DNA of 64,000 bases from an uncultured Vicinamibacterales bacterium (GTDB lineage Bacteria; Acidobacteriota; Vicinamibacteria; Vicinamibacterales; UBA8438). The stretch's first letter is position 1; every line of letters starts with the position of its first letter. Both the position numbers and the translations under genes were made by a program. The stretch spans positions 4,894,910 through 4,958,909 of the forward strand of contig OY282382.1 in the NCBI GenBank assembly GCA_958295905.1. Reading direction: 5' to 3'. Below the pieces are notes generated by a model. It did no database searches, had not been told where the DNA came from, and saw nothing but the letters and a program-made list of their open reading frames with translations. This document shows, piece by piece, positions 9,754-17,292 of the stretch.

Positions 9754-11096
9754 CAATCAGCAGGATGGCGCTGCCGCGCCGGACGTTCCTCAGGGGTCTG
9801 GGCGCCACGGTGGCGCTGCCGTTGCTTGATGCGATGGTCCCCGCGTTCACCGCGCAGGCGGCGACCGCCGCCAACGCCCCGCGCCGGCTCGGGTTCGTGT
9901 TCATCCCGATGGGGATGAACCCCGCGCCGTGGACGCCGGGAGAGGTGGGCCGCCTGAAGGGGCTCTCGCCGTCGCTCGCCGCGCTGACCCCGCACCTCGA
10001 CGACGTGACGGTGGTCACCAACCTCGATCTCGAGAACGCCCACACCACCGGCAACCACGCCTCGTCGAACGCAGCGTTCCTGAGCTGCCTCAAGGGCAAG
10101 CGGACCGAGGGCAGCGACTACGAGCTGGGCACCACCGTGGACCAGATCGCGGCCCGGCAGATCGGGGCGGACACGCCGATTCCGTCCCTGGAGCTGGGCA
10201 CCGACCTCATCGTGCAGGTCGGCTCGTGCGACAACGGCTACGCCTGCGTGTACCAGAACAGCCTGTCCTGGGCGTCGCCGACCTCGCCCCTGCCGACCGA
10301 GGCCGACCCGCGGGTCGTCTTCGAGCGGCTCTTCGGCGACGGCGGCACCGCCGAGCAGCGGCGGGCGGAGATGAAGAAGAACGCGAGCATCCTCGACTGG
10401 GTGCTCGACGACATGGCGAAGCTGCAGCACCGGGTGGGCCGCGCGGACCGCGTCCGGGTCGACGAGTACGTCAGCACCGTGCGCGAGGTCGAGCGCCGCA
10501 TCCAGCTCGCCGAGGAGCAGGCGGCAAGCTCGGTGCTGCCGGACCTGACCCGCCCCACCAGCGTTCCCGCCGAGTGGGAGGACCACGTCAAGCTAATGTT
10601 CGACCTTCAGGTGCTGGCCCTGCAGGCCGACATGACGCGGGTCATCACGTTCCAGCTCGCGCGCGAGGCGAGCACGCGCACCTATCCGCAGATCGGGGTC
10701 CCCGAGCCGCACCACCCGATCTCGCATCACGTGAACGACCCCGAGAAACTGGCCAAGCTCGCGAAGATCAACGCGTATCACGTGTCGCTCTTCGCGTACA
10801 TGGTCGAGCAGTTGAAGTCGACCGCGGACGGCGACGGCTCGCTGCTCGACCACTCGACGTTCATGCTCGGCAGCGGCATGGGCAACCCCGACGTGCACGA
10901 CCACCGCAACCTGCCCATCGTGGTCGCGCGCGGCGGCCGCGACAAGCCGTGGGGCGGCCGCCACGTCCGGTACGACCAGGGCACGCCGCTCGCGAACCTG
11001 CACCTCGCGCTGCTCGACGACGTGGGGGTGCATCTCGACCGGTTCGTCGACAGCACCGGGCACGCCACCGAGGTCATGGAGCCGCTGTCGCTCTAG
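9750..11096 (+). CDS. HXXSHH-motif (DUF1552) exported protein (cassette 1)
   Basis: Protein of 448 residues of the DUF1552 family (PF07586), exported probably by Tat: the N-terminus reads SRMALPRRTFLRGLGATVAL, an arginine-pair motif before a hydrophobic segment. The family signature PHHPISHH is near residue 322. The end (SGMGNPDVHDHRNLP, GGRHVRY, LLDDVGV) matches the alkaline-phosphatase-like or DUF1501-like fold in which metal-binding residues cluster; that fold assignment is inference. It overlaps the upstream cytochrome-type gene by four bases and is always paired with one in this window. Function is unknown; the pairing suggests it acts with the cytochrome partner in the envelope. Confidence 0.85.
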   Translation: MTISRMALPRRTFLRGLGATVALPLLDAMVPAFTAQAATAANAPRRLGFVFIPMGMNPAPWTPGEVGRLKGLSPSLAALTPHLDDVTVVTNLDLENAHTTGNHASSNAAFLSCLKGKRTEGSDYELGTTVDQIAARQIGADTPIPSLELGTDLIVQVGSCDNGYACVYQNSLSWASPTSPLPTEADPRVVFERLFGDGGTAEQRRAEMKKNASILDWVLDDMAKLQHRVGRADRVRVDEYVSTVREVERRIQLAEEQAASSVLPDLTRPTSVPAEWEDHVKLMFDLQVLALQADMTRVITFQLAREASTRTYPQIGVPEPHHPISHHVNDPEKLAKLAKINAYHVSLFAYMVEQLKSTADGDGSLLDHSTFMLGSGMGNPDVHDHRNLPIVVARGGRDKPWGGRHVRYDQGTPLANLHLALLDDVGVHLDRFVDSTGHATEVMEPLSL

Positions 11097-11603
11097 CCGC
11101 CCGCGGCGAACCCCGCGCCGCACCGAGAGCGGCGAGCATCGCCGCCAGAACGCAGCGGGGACTGTCGCCACGGGCGGCCGGGACTCGGCTCCTCCGGAAT
11201 CAATCGGCGCCTCCTGCCGGGGGCGCCGACTCCCGGACGGTGGGTTGGGCGGCACCGGCGCCGCCGGCCACGAGTTTCGAAGGTGGGGCTGCGCGCCGCG
11301 CAACGGTGGCGCCCCCGCCGGGAGCTTCCCGGAGCGTCGATTGGGCGGCCACCGGAACCGCATGGCGGCGATTCCCGGGCTCGGATCGATACTCCGGCCC
11401 CCCGAGCCTCGGCTCGCCGCCCCGATGCCGACCACCCCTCGGGGCGACCGCTCGACACCGTCGAACGACGTGACGACAAGGTCAGTGATCGCTATAGAGT
11501 CGCCGACTGCACCCGGACGCAGCCCGTTGTCTACGGTTTTGCGCGCCCGGCGCACGGCAAGGTCATTTCCGTCGGCGTCCCAAGCAACTCGGGAGACAAC
11601 CGC
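11097..11603. repeat. Intergenic gap with dispersed GACTCC repeat copies
   Basis: No gene. Two diverged copies of a dispersed repeat lie here: one near 11218-11300 (contains GGGTTGGGCGGCACCGG and a GCCGACTCCC end) and one near 11330-11395 (contains CGATTGGGCGGCCACCGG). Related copies occur at about 16840-16910 and 20950-21050 and inside the start of the gene ending at 60753. A TATAGA box at 11493-11498, about 105 bp before the ankyrin start, may be part of its promoter, but no good -35 box is evident. Confidence 0.55.
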
Positions 11604-13082
11604 ATGACTCCGGTCAGACTGCTGTTCGGCCTCACCCTCGCCGTGCTCCTGGCCAGTGCGCCGCCCGTCGCCGCCGCGGCCGACCTGCCGCTCGTCGACG
11701 CCGTCAAGGCGGGCGACGCGGCGCGGATGCGCGCCATCATCGACGCCGGGGCCGACGTGAACGCGGCCGAGCCGGACGGCGCCACCCCGCTCCACTGGGC
11801 CGCGTACGGCGCCGACGTCGAGGCGGCCCGGCTGCTCCTCGAGGCGGGCGCCGTCGCCAACACCGGCAACCGCTACGGCGTCCGGCCGCTGTCGCTCGCG
11901 TGCATCGCCGGCAGCCCCGGCGTGGTCGCGGCGCTGCTCGACGCCGGCGCCAACCCGAACAGCACCCTGACGGAAGGCGAGACCGCGTTGATGACGGCGG
12001 CCCGGTCGGGCAACGTGGCGGTCGTCGAGCTGCTGCTCGACGCCGGCGCCCACGTCAACGCGCAAGAGGACTGGAAGGGGCAGACGGCGTTGATGTGGGC
12101 GGCGGCCGAGGGGCACGCCGCGGTCATCCCGGCCCTCGTGCGCTACGGCGCCGACATCGGGGCCCGGTCGAAGCGCGGGTTCACGGCGCTGCTCTTCGCG
12201 GCGCGGGAGGGACGCACCGGCGTCGTGCAGACCCTGCTCGAGGCGGGGGCGGACCTCGACGAACAGATCTCGATCAACTCGACCCTGACCGCCGGCGGCG
12301 TCGAGCGGCGGCGCGCGTCCGACGCCGGGCTGAACGCCTTCCTGCTCGCCGCCGGGAGCGCCCACTTCGAGCTGGCCGCTTATCTACTGGACCGCGGCGC
12401 CGACCCCAACGCCGCCCCGCGGGGCTGGACCGCCCTCCACCAGTTGAGCTGGGTCCGCAAGGCGGGCATCGCGGGCAGCAACAACCCCGCCCCGCGCGGC
12501 TCGGGCGACATGACCAGCCTCGACTTCGCGCGCAAGCTGATCGCCCACGGCGCCGACATGAACGCCCGCGTCACCACCCGCCCCCCCGCCGGCATCACCG
12601 CCCTGAACTTCATCGGCGGCACCCCGTTCCTCCTCGCGGCGCGGACCGCCGACGCCGAGTACATGGAGCTTCTCGCGGGACTGGGCGCCGACGTCCTCCT
12701 GACCAACGAGGACGACTCGACCGCGCTCATGGTCGCGGCCGGCCTCGGCACCTCGTCGCCCGGCGAGGATCCCGGCACCGAAGCCGAGGTCCTTGAAGCG
12801 GTGCGACTGGCCCTCGATCTCGGTCTGGACATCGATGCCGTCGACGACAACGGCGAGACCGCGATGCACGGCGCCGCCTACAAGCACCTGCCGCAGGTGG
12901 TGACGCTGCTGGCCGGGGCGGGGGCCGACCCTGCGGTCTGGAACCGCGCCAACCGGCGCGGGGCCACCCCGCTGGGCATCGCCGTCGGCATGCACCGCGG
13001 CATGAACCTCCTCAGCTCGGCAGAGACCGCCGACGCGGTCCGCGACGCCCTGCGCGCGGCCGGCGTGACCCTGGAACAGTAG
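11604..13082 (+). CDS. Secreted ankyrin-repeat protein (cassette 1)
   Basis: Protein of 492 residues with a signal peptide (RLLFGLTLAVLLASAPPVAAAA) followed by about ten ankyrin repeats with typical GATPLHWAA, GETALMTAA and GQTALMWAA cores and ADVNA/ADPNA turns. A midsection insert contains APRGSGDMTSLDFARKLIAHG and two further repeats, and the C-terminal NGETAMHGAA repeat is shared with the paralogue at 60753-62384. Ankyrin stacks bind proteins; being exported, it may organise envelope proteins, perhaps the cytochrome/HXXSHH pair encoded just upstream. The ATG at 11604 was preferred because the signal peptide starts there. An insertion sequence sits 26 bp after the stop. Confidence 0.85.
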   Translation: MTPVRLLFGLTLAVLLASAPPVAAAADLPLVDAVKAGDAARMRAIIDAGADVNAAEPDGATPLHWAAYGADVEAARLLLEAGAVANTGNRYGVRPLSLACIAGSPGVVAALLDAGANPNSTLTEGETALMTAARSGNVAVVELLLDAGAHVNAQEDWKGQTALMWAAAEGHAAVIPALVRYGADIGARSKRGFTALLFAAREGRTGVVQTLLEAGADLDEQISINSTLTAGGVERRRASDAGLNAFLLAAGSAHFELAAYLLDRGADPNAAPRGWTALHQLSWVRKAGIAGSNNPAPRGSGDMTSLDFARKLIAHGADMNARVTTRPPAGITALNFIGGTPFLLAARTADAEYMELLAGLGADVLLTNEDDSTALMVAAGLGTSSPGEDPGTEAEVLEAVRLALDLGLDIDAVDDNGETAMHGAAYKHLPQVVTLLAGAGADPAVWNRANRRGATPLGIAVGMHRGMNLLSSAETADAVRDALRAAGVTLEQ

Positions 13083-13108
13083 GCAGGTTGCCGGAAAGCA
13101 CCAACTAA

Positions 13109-14415
13109 GGAATCCCGCCAAAATAATTTGTTCTTTTTGGCGGCCAGTCTGCTATGCTCCGGTGTCATGAACGCCGTGACACAAGCGGTGCAAGGAAAGT
13201 ACAACGTGTTGGCGCCGCTGTTGGACGAGCGCACTCGACGCTTGTGGGCGGCGGCGGAAGCCCGCGCCATGGGACGCGGGGGAATCACACGGGTCGCAGA
13301 GGCGACCGGGATGTCGCGCGGCACGGTCCGGGCAGGCGTGAGGGAACTGGATTCGGCCACGCCGCCGGCGCCGCAGGCGGGCGTTGCGCGGGTGCGCGCC
13401 CCGGGCGGGGGTCGCAAGGCGCTGGCGGATCGCGATCCGGGTCTCGTGAAGGCGTTGGAGTATCTGCTCGACCCGTTCACCCGGGGCGACCCCCAGGGGC
13501 CGCTGCGCTGGACATGCAGCAGCGCGGCGCGCTTGGCGGAGCAATTGGGGGCTGAAGGACATCGGGTCAGCGAGCGCACGGTGAACCGGCTGCTGCACGA
13601 GTTGGGCTATAGCCTGCAGGCCAACCGCAAGACGCTCGAAGGCCGGCAACATCCGGACCGGGACGCGCAATTCCGGCGCATCGCGCGGCGCGTGCGGGCG
13701 TTTCAACGCCTGGGCCAGCCGGTGGCTTCGATCGACACGAAGAAGAAGGAGTTGGTCGGCCGATACCGCAACGGCGGCCGGGAATGGCGCCCGAAGGGTC
13801 AGCCGGCGGAGGTGAAGGTCCATGACTTCATCGATCGGGAGCTCGGCAAGGCGATCCCCTACGGGGTCTACGACCTGACGTCCAACACGGGCTGGGTAAG
13901 CGTCGGCGTTGACCACGACACGTCGGAGTTCGCGGTGGAGACGGTTCGGCGCTGGTGGCTGCAAATGGGGCGTCACGCCTATCCGGCGGCCACGCGGTTG
14001 CTGCTCACGGCCGACGGCGGCGGTTCCAACAGCAGCCGCAGTCGGCTCTGGAAGTTCGAGTTGCAGAAGCTGGCCGACGCGCTCGGGTTGCGGATTTCGG
14101 TGTGCCACTTCCCGCCGGGCACGAGCAAGTGGAACAAGATCGAGCACCGGATGTTCTGTCACATTACGGAGAATTGGCGGGGCCGTCCGCTGGTGAGTCA
14201 CGAGGTGGTGGTGAACCTGATCGGCGGCACGACTACGCAAGGCGGCTTGGCCATCCGGTCGGCGCTGGACGAAGCCAACTATCCAACCGGTCGTGAAGTC
14301 ACCGACGAACAGATGGGGAGGCTGTCCATCAAACGGGACGCATTTCATGGCGAGTGGAACTACAGCTTGCTACCTCGAACTGACGTTAACGGTTGATTTA
14401 TTTTGGCGAGATTCC
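13109..14415 (+). mobile_element. ISAzo13-family insertion sequence, apparently complete
   Basis: A 1,307-bp element with one transposase gene. Its ends are inverted repeats: the left starts GGAATCCCGCCAAAATAA and the right, read on the other strand, starts GGAATCTCGCCAAAATAA, with one mismatch. The three bases TAA occur just outside both ends (13106-13108 and 14416-14418), a probable target-site duplication. Matching ends and an open transposase frame point to recent activity. Confidence 0.9.
13167..14396 (+). CDS. ISAzo13 family transposase (DDE type)
   Basis: Transposase of 409 residues. The N-terminal half has a helix-turn-helix (GGITRVAEATGMSRGTVRAG) and a second one (GHRVSERTVNRLLHELGYSL). 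The catalytic DDE core follows: SIDTKKKELVG with the first aspartate, LLLTADGGGSNSSRSRLWK with the second, and PPGTSKWNKIEHRMF with the glutamate, all hallmarks of the ISAzo13/Rhodopirellula transposase group (PF07592). Length is normal for the family. The ATG at 13167 precedes the conserved start; the open frame reaches back to 13128 within the element end. Confidence 0.93.
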   Translation: MNAVTQAVQGKYNVLAPLLDERTRRLWAAAEARAMGRGGITRVAEATGMSRGTVRAGVRELDSATPPAPQAGVARVRAPGGGRKALADRDPGLVKALEYLLDPFTRGDPQGPLRWTCSSAARLAEQLGAEGHRVSERTVNRLLHELGYSLQANRKTLEGRQHPDRDAQFRRIARRVRAFQRLGQPVASIDTKKKELVGRYRNGGREWRPKGQPAEVKVHDFIDRELGKAIPYGVYDLTSNTGWVSVGVDHDTSEFAVETVRRWWLQMGRHAYPAATRLLLTADGGGSNSSRSRLWKFELQKLADALGLRISVCHFPPGTSKWNKIEHRMFCHITENWRGRPLVSHEVVVNLIGGTTTQGGLAIRSALDEANYPTGREVTDEQMGRLSIKRDAFHGEWNYSLLPRTDVNG

Positions 14416-14504
14416 TAAGCCGCCATCTTCTCAAGAGCGGATGAGATAGCGAGACGGACATCCTTGTCGCTCGCCCTGTTCTTGCTGCTCTTGCTGCGCG
14501 GCAT
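14415..14504 (-). other. Small ORF of 29 residues abutting the insertion sequence
   Basis: From ATG 14504 a short lysine- and serine-rich peptide (MPRSKSSKNRASDKDV...) runs to a TAG whose last base is the first base of the insertion sequence. The pre-insertion sequence would also give TAG here. It lies 18 bp after the stop of the methyltransferase remnant and on the same strand, so it may be a small third gene or the start of a lost gene of that locus. Unrecognised. Confidence 0.3.
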
Positions 14505-14522
14505 CGCGTTGGATTCCCCGCT

Positions 14523-14974
14523 CTATCGCACGGTGAATGCAAGCACCGTTTCGGTTCGCATGCGGGCGTCCAGCGCGCCGTTGCCGGCGCCGGGCGGAGG
14601 AGGTACCGGCGCCGGGCGGGGATCTCTCTCTCGTGCCGGCTCGTCGTCTCGAACCCGATGCTCCGGGCGAGCGATTCGACGAGACCCGCGTTGTCGATGG
14701 CTGCTACCCGCAGGAAGGAATTGCCGAGAACCAGGACCACCCGGCCGCTACCCTTGACGACCCGTCCGAGTTGACGCAGCACGGCGGTCATGTCGGCGGC
14801 GTAGCGTCGTATCCACCCCCGATGGCGGGATGCAAGGGTCGAATCCCCGGAATCGACCACAAAGCGCGCAACGTCCGCATGCGCCTCGGTTTCCGGCATC
14901 GCCCGCTCCGCTCCGACGCTTTCGGCTCGCACCGCTCTGAGGTATCCCACGTCGTAGTGCCGCGGCTGTCCAAG
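14523..14974 (-). pseudogene. DNA methyltransferase-like C-terminal remnant
   Basis: The minus-strand frame shows a Rossmann-type methyltransferase ending: WIRRYAADMTAVLRQLGRVV, then GRVVLVLGNSFLR, then IDNAGLVESLARSIGFETTS and REIPARRRYL. The typical continuation GAGNGALDARMRTETVLAF followed by TVR and a TAG stop at 14523-14525 is present but in a different frame, so one base is missing near 14600. The N-terminal part with the catalytic SPPY-type motif is absent; the frame instead runs into the ATPase remnant. Together they look like a deleted and decayed modification or defence locus. Assignment as DNA methyltransferase is inference from the C-terminal pattern. Confidence 0.5.
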
Positions 14975-14999
14975 CGGGACGTCGTGCCTGCCGGCCGAA

Positions 15000-15533
15000 C
15001 ATGAGACGCCAAGCGGCCGAATCGCGTGTCTCGATCTCGGCGAGGAGTGACTTGGCCTCTGTTTCGTGCACTTCGCGCAGGGAAATCCGAACCGGGTCGC
15101 TGGCATCGCTTTGGCGTCGCCCGACGACATCGTGGAAGTTCATGGACGTCAGCAGCAGCTTGCCGTTCACACAGCTCACGTGCGTCAGTTTCCAGGCGAG
15201 AACGTACGCCGCCAGCTTGCCGATGCCGAACTGGCCGATCGGGGCGCGGCCCTGTGCCCGGCCATTCTTGTTCGATTCGGCAACGCGCCACAGTTGATGG
15301 AATCCGCCCGCATCCATCCCGTGGCCGTCGTCGATGACCCACAGCGGAGCCAAGGAGTCCGTCGCGTCAGCAGGCTCCTCCGGCAAAAGGACATGGACTC
15401 GCTGCGCCCCGGCGTCATAGCCGTTGCTCACGAGTTCCTCTATCGCCTTGTGTGGACTTCGGTAGAGGCCTTCCGAGAACAACCGGATGATGTCGTAGTT
15501 GACAGGTACGGGAATCTTGTCGACTTCTGACCG
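15000..15533 (-). pseudogene. GHKL-type ATPase (HATPase_c_3-like) N-terminal remnant
   Basis: The minus-strand frame reads DKIPVPVNYDIIRLFSEGLY, then PHKAIEELVSNGYDAGA (N box with the catalytic glutamate and asparagine), WVIDDGHGM (G1 box) and APIGQFGIGKLAAYVLA (G2 box), the Bergerat fold of HSP90/MutL/MORC-like ATPases. No canonical start precedes the conserved part: the first in-frame TTG is at 15482, inside the domain, and a TGA lies further upstream. After about 180 residues the similarity stops and the frame meets the methyltransferase remnant. Such ATPases occur in bacterial defence islands; here it is probably dead. Confidence 0.6.
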
Positions 15534-15774
15534 GCGCTTGCGAATGCCGGATCATTCGCGGCGCTGTTCGTCAACCCCGTTTCCTCTCTTCTCTGCGGTC
15601 CGTGAACGGCTCCCCGGTTGCAGGACGCCGCGCGCCTGCAAGGGACATGGGTCCGCAGACGAGCGTATCACGAACGAACAGGTGCCCGGGGTGCCCGGGC
15701 AGGTACGAATACACGATACGCCAGCACGGCGGGGCCGGTCGTATTGAAGAAGCGCACGCGCGGCGATGGGCTAC

Positions 15775-16806
15775 CTACTGCTCGTCGGCCGCCGCCTGCG
15801 CGTCGAGGACGCGCTGGCCGGCGAGGGCGTTGCGCACCGCCCAGTTGCCCTCGTGGCAGGCGTACTCGTAGATCTCGTAGCTCGGGTCGCGGGTCAGGGG
15901 CATCTGGATGGTGAACGGCGCGGTGTACACGTTCGGATCGGTGACGGTGACGGTCCAGATGATCGTGTCCGCGGAAACGCGCCGGAAGCGCTCGACCACC
16001 TCGAGGGCCTTGCTGGTGGGGATGCCCTTGAGCCGGCGGCCGGCCGCGCTCGACGCGATCCAGCCCCGGTTGTGGAAGTTCCGCGACTCGACGACCAGGG
16101 TGTCGCCCTCCCACCGGGCCCGCGAGTCGCCCATCCACTGCCGGATGTTCGCGTCGATGTGCGGCTGGTCCGAGAGCGGGATGATGCGGACGTCGTGGAT
16201 CATCTCGTGCTGGATGACGAAGTGGTCCGGGGTCTGGACGATGCGGTAGGCGTTGTTGTAGCCGGCCGGGAGCATCGATCCGGGGACGCCGCGCGAGATG
16301 CAGCGGTCCCACACGCTCATGTGCCGGTAGTCGTCGCCGTTGCGGTCCAGGTTGTATTGCTTGGCGTCGAGCGCCCACTGCCGGATGCGCGCGCGCCCGT
16401 CGGGGGGGTCGACGATGAGCGAGGTCTGCCCCGTCGACAGCACCGTGTCCCCCGCGTCGAGCCAGTAGCTGCCGTAGCCGCCGACGTTACTGCCCGCTTC
16501 GTAGCGCCGCGCCGGGGCGGCGTCGCGCGCCCGCTCGTCGACGACGCGCTGCTGGTTGATCGCGGCGATCTCCTCGTCGGTGAGGAACGCGCGTCCCCCG
16601 ACGTCGGCCGGCCGCTCAATGGGGGTCAGGGTCTTGTTGCCCCACATGCCCTGGAGGTCGGGCTGGCCGCCGGGGGTGCGGGGCAGCGTCCAGTCGGGGT
16701 CGACGACGCGATCGAGCTGCGCGCTCGCCCCGGCCGCGCCGGCGAGCAGGCCGGCGGCGGCGAAGGCCGCGATGACGAGGCATCGGTGATGGGTGAATGT
16801 CCGCAT
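15775..16806 (-). CDS. Secreted PDLQGVW-type protein of unknown function
   Basis: Exported protein of 343 residues with a signal peptide (HRCLVIAAFAAAGLLAGAAG). The mature start has TPGGQPDLQGMWGNKTLTP, then a long conserved body with TSLIVDPPDGR, RCISRGVPGSMLP, RIVQTPDHFVIQHE, MIHDVRIIPL, WEGDTLVVESRNF and EYACHEGNW near the end. Two paralogues in this window share every one of these blocks (17195-19537 C-terminal half, and 59511-60509). The family is frequent in Acidobacteriota; I do not know a proven activity. Conserved histidines, aspartates and the CHEGN motif suggest a metal or ligand site (inference). A strong ribosome site AAAGGAG precedes the ATG at 16806. Confidence 0.75.
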   Translation of the reverse strand: MRTFTHHRCLVIAAFAAAGLLAGAAGASAQLDRVVDPDWTLPRTPGGQPDLQGMWGNKTLTPIERPADVGGRAFLTDEEIAAINQQRVVDERARDAAPARRYEAGSNVGGYGSYWLDAGDTVLSTGQTSLIVDPPDGRARIRQWALDAKQYNLDRNGDDYRHMSVWDRCISRGVPGSMLPAGYNNAYRIVQTPDHFVIQHEMIHDVRIIPLSDQPHIDANIRQWMGDSRARWEGDTLVVESRNFHNRGWIASSAAGRRLKGIPTSKALEVVERFRRVSADTIIWTVTVTDPNVYTAPFTIQMPLTRDPSYEIYEYACHEGNWAVRNALAGQRVLDAQAAADEQ

Positions 16807-16967
16807 CGAATAGCTCCTTTTGCAGCCCGGTGATTCCGCTCGGCGGCGGCGATGGCCGCCCAACCAACCCGCCAGGCTCCCGCGCCGTTCCACGGCGCAG
16901 ACTCCCGGCCCGAAGTACCGCGGGGCGGCGACGATGGCCGCCCCGCCGATCAGCATGCATCTGCGCC

Positions 16968-17292
16968 GTACCGCGGCGCACACCCCGCATCAACGTCCGT
17001 CGACGGCGTCCCGTTCCTGCACCCGGGCGCCGGCCAGCAGGTTCGTTCAGCATGATCTGCGCCGTTACCGCGGCGCACACCCCGCATCAACGTCCGTCGA
17101 CGGCGTCCCGTTCCTGCACCCGGGCACCGGCCAGCAGGTTCGTCATGCCGTGGTTCCCTTCGTGGCAGGCGTACTCGAACAAAGGCGCCCGCCGTCAACG
17201 TCCGGCGGCGGCGTCCCGTTCCTGAACGCGGGCGCCGGCCAGCAGGTTCGTCATGCCGTAGTTGCCCTCGTGACAGGCGTACTCGAACAAAG
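16968..17292 (-). repeat. Tandem copies of the 3' end of the SGNH-fusion gene
   Basis: The last ~95 bases of the gene ending at 17195, coding for EYACHEGNYGMTNLLAGARV plus stop, are repeated immediately downstream. Copy B (17087-17188) still reads EYACHEGNHGMTNLLAGARV with its own stop; copy C (16990-17046) keeps only NLLAGARV and stop. Between them a shared spacer (TACCGCGGCGCACACCCCGC type) occurs at about 16968-16989 and 17056-17086. The rest of the gap 16807-16967 holds a copy of the dispersed GACTCC repeat near 16840-16908. Confidence 0.9.
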
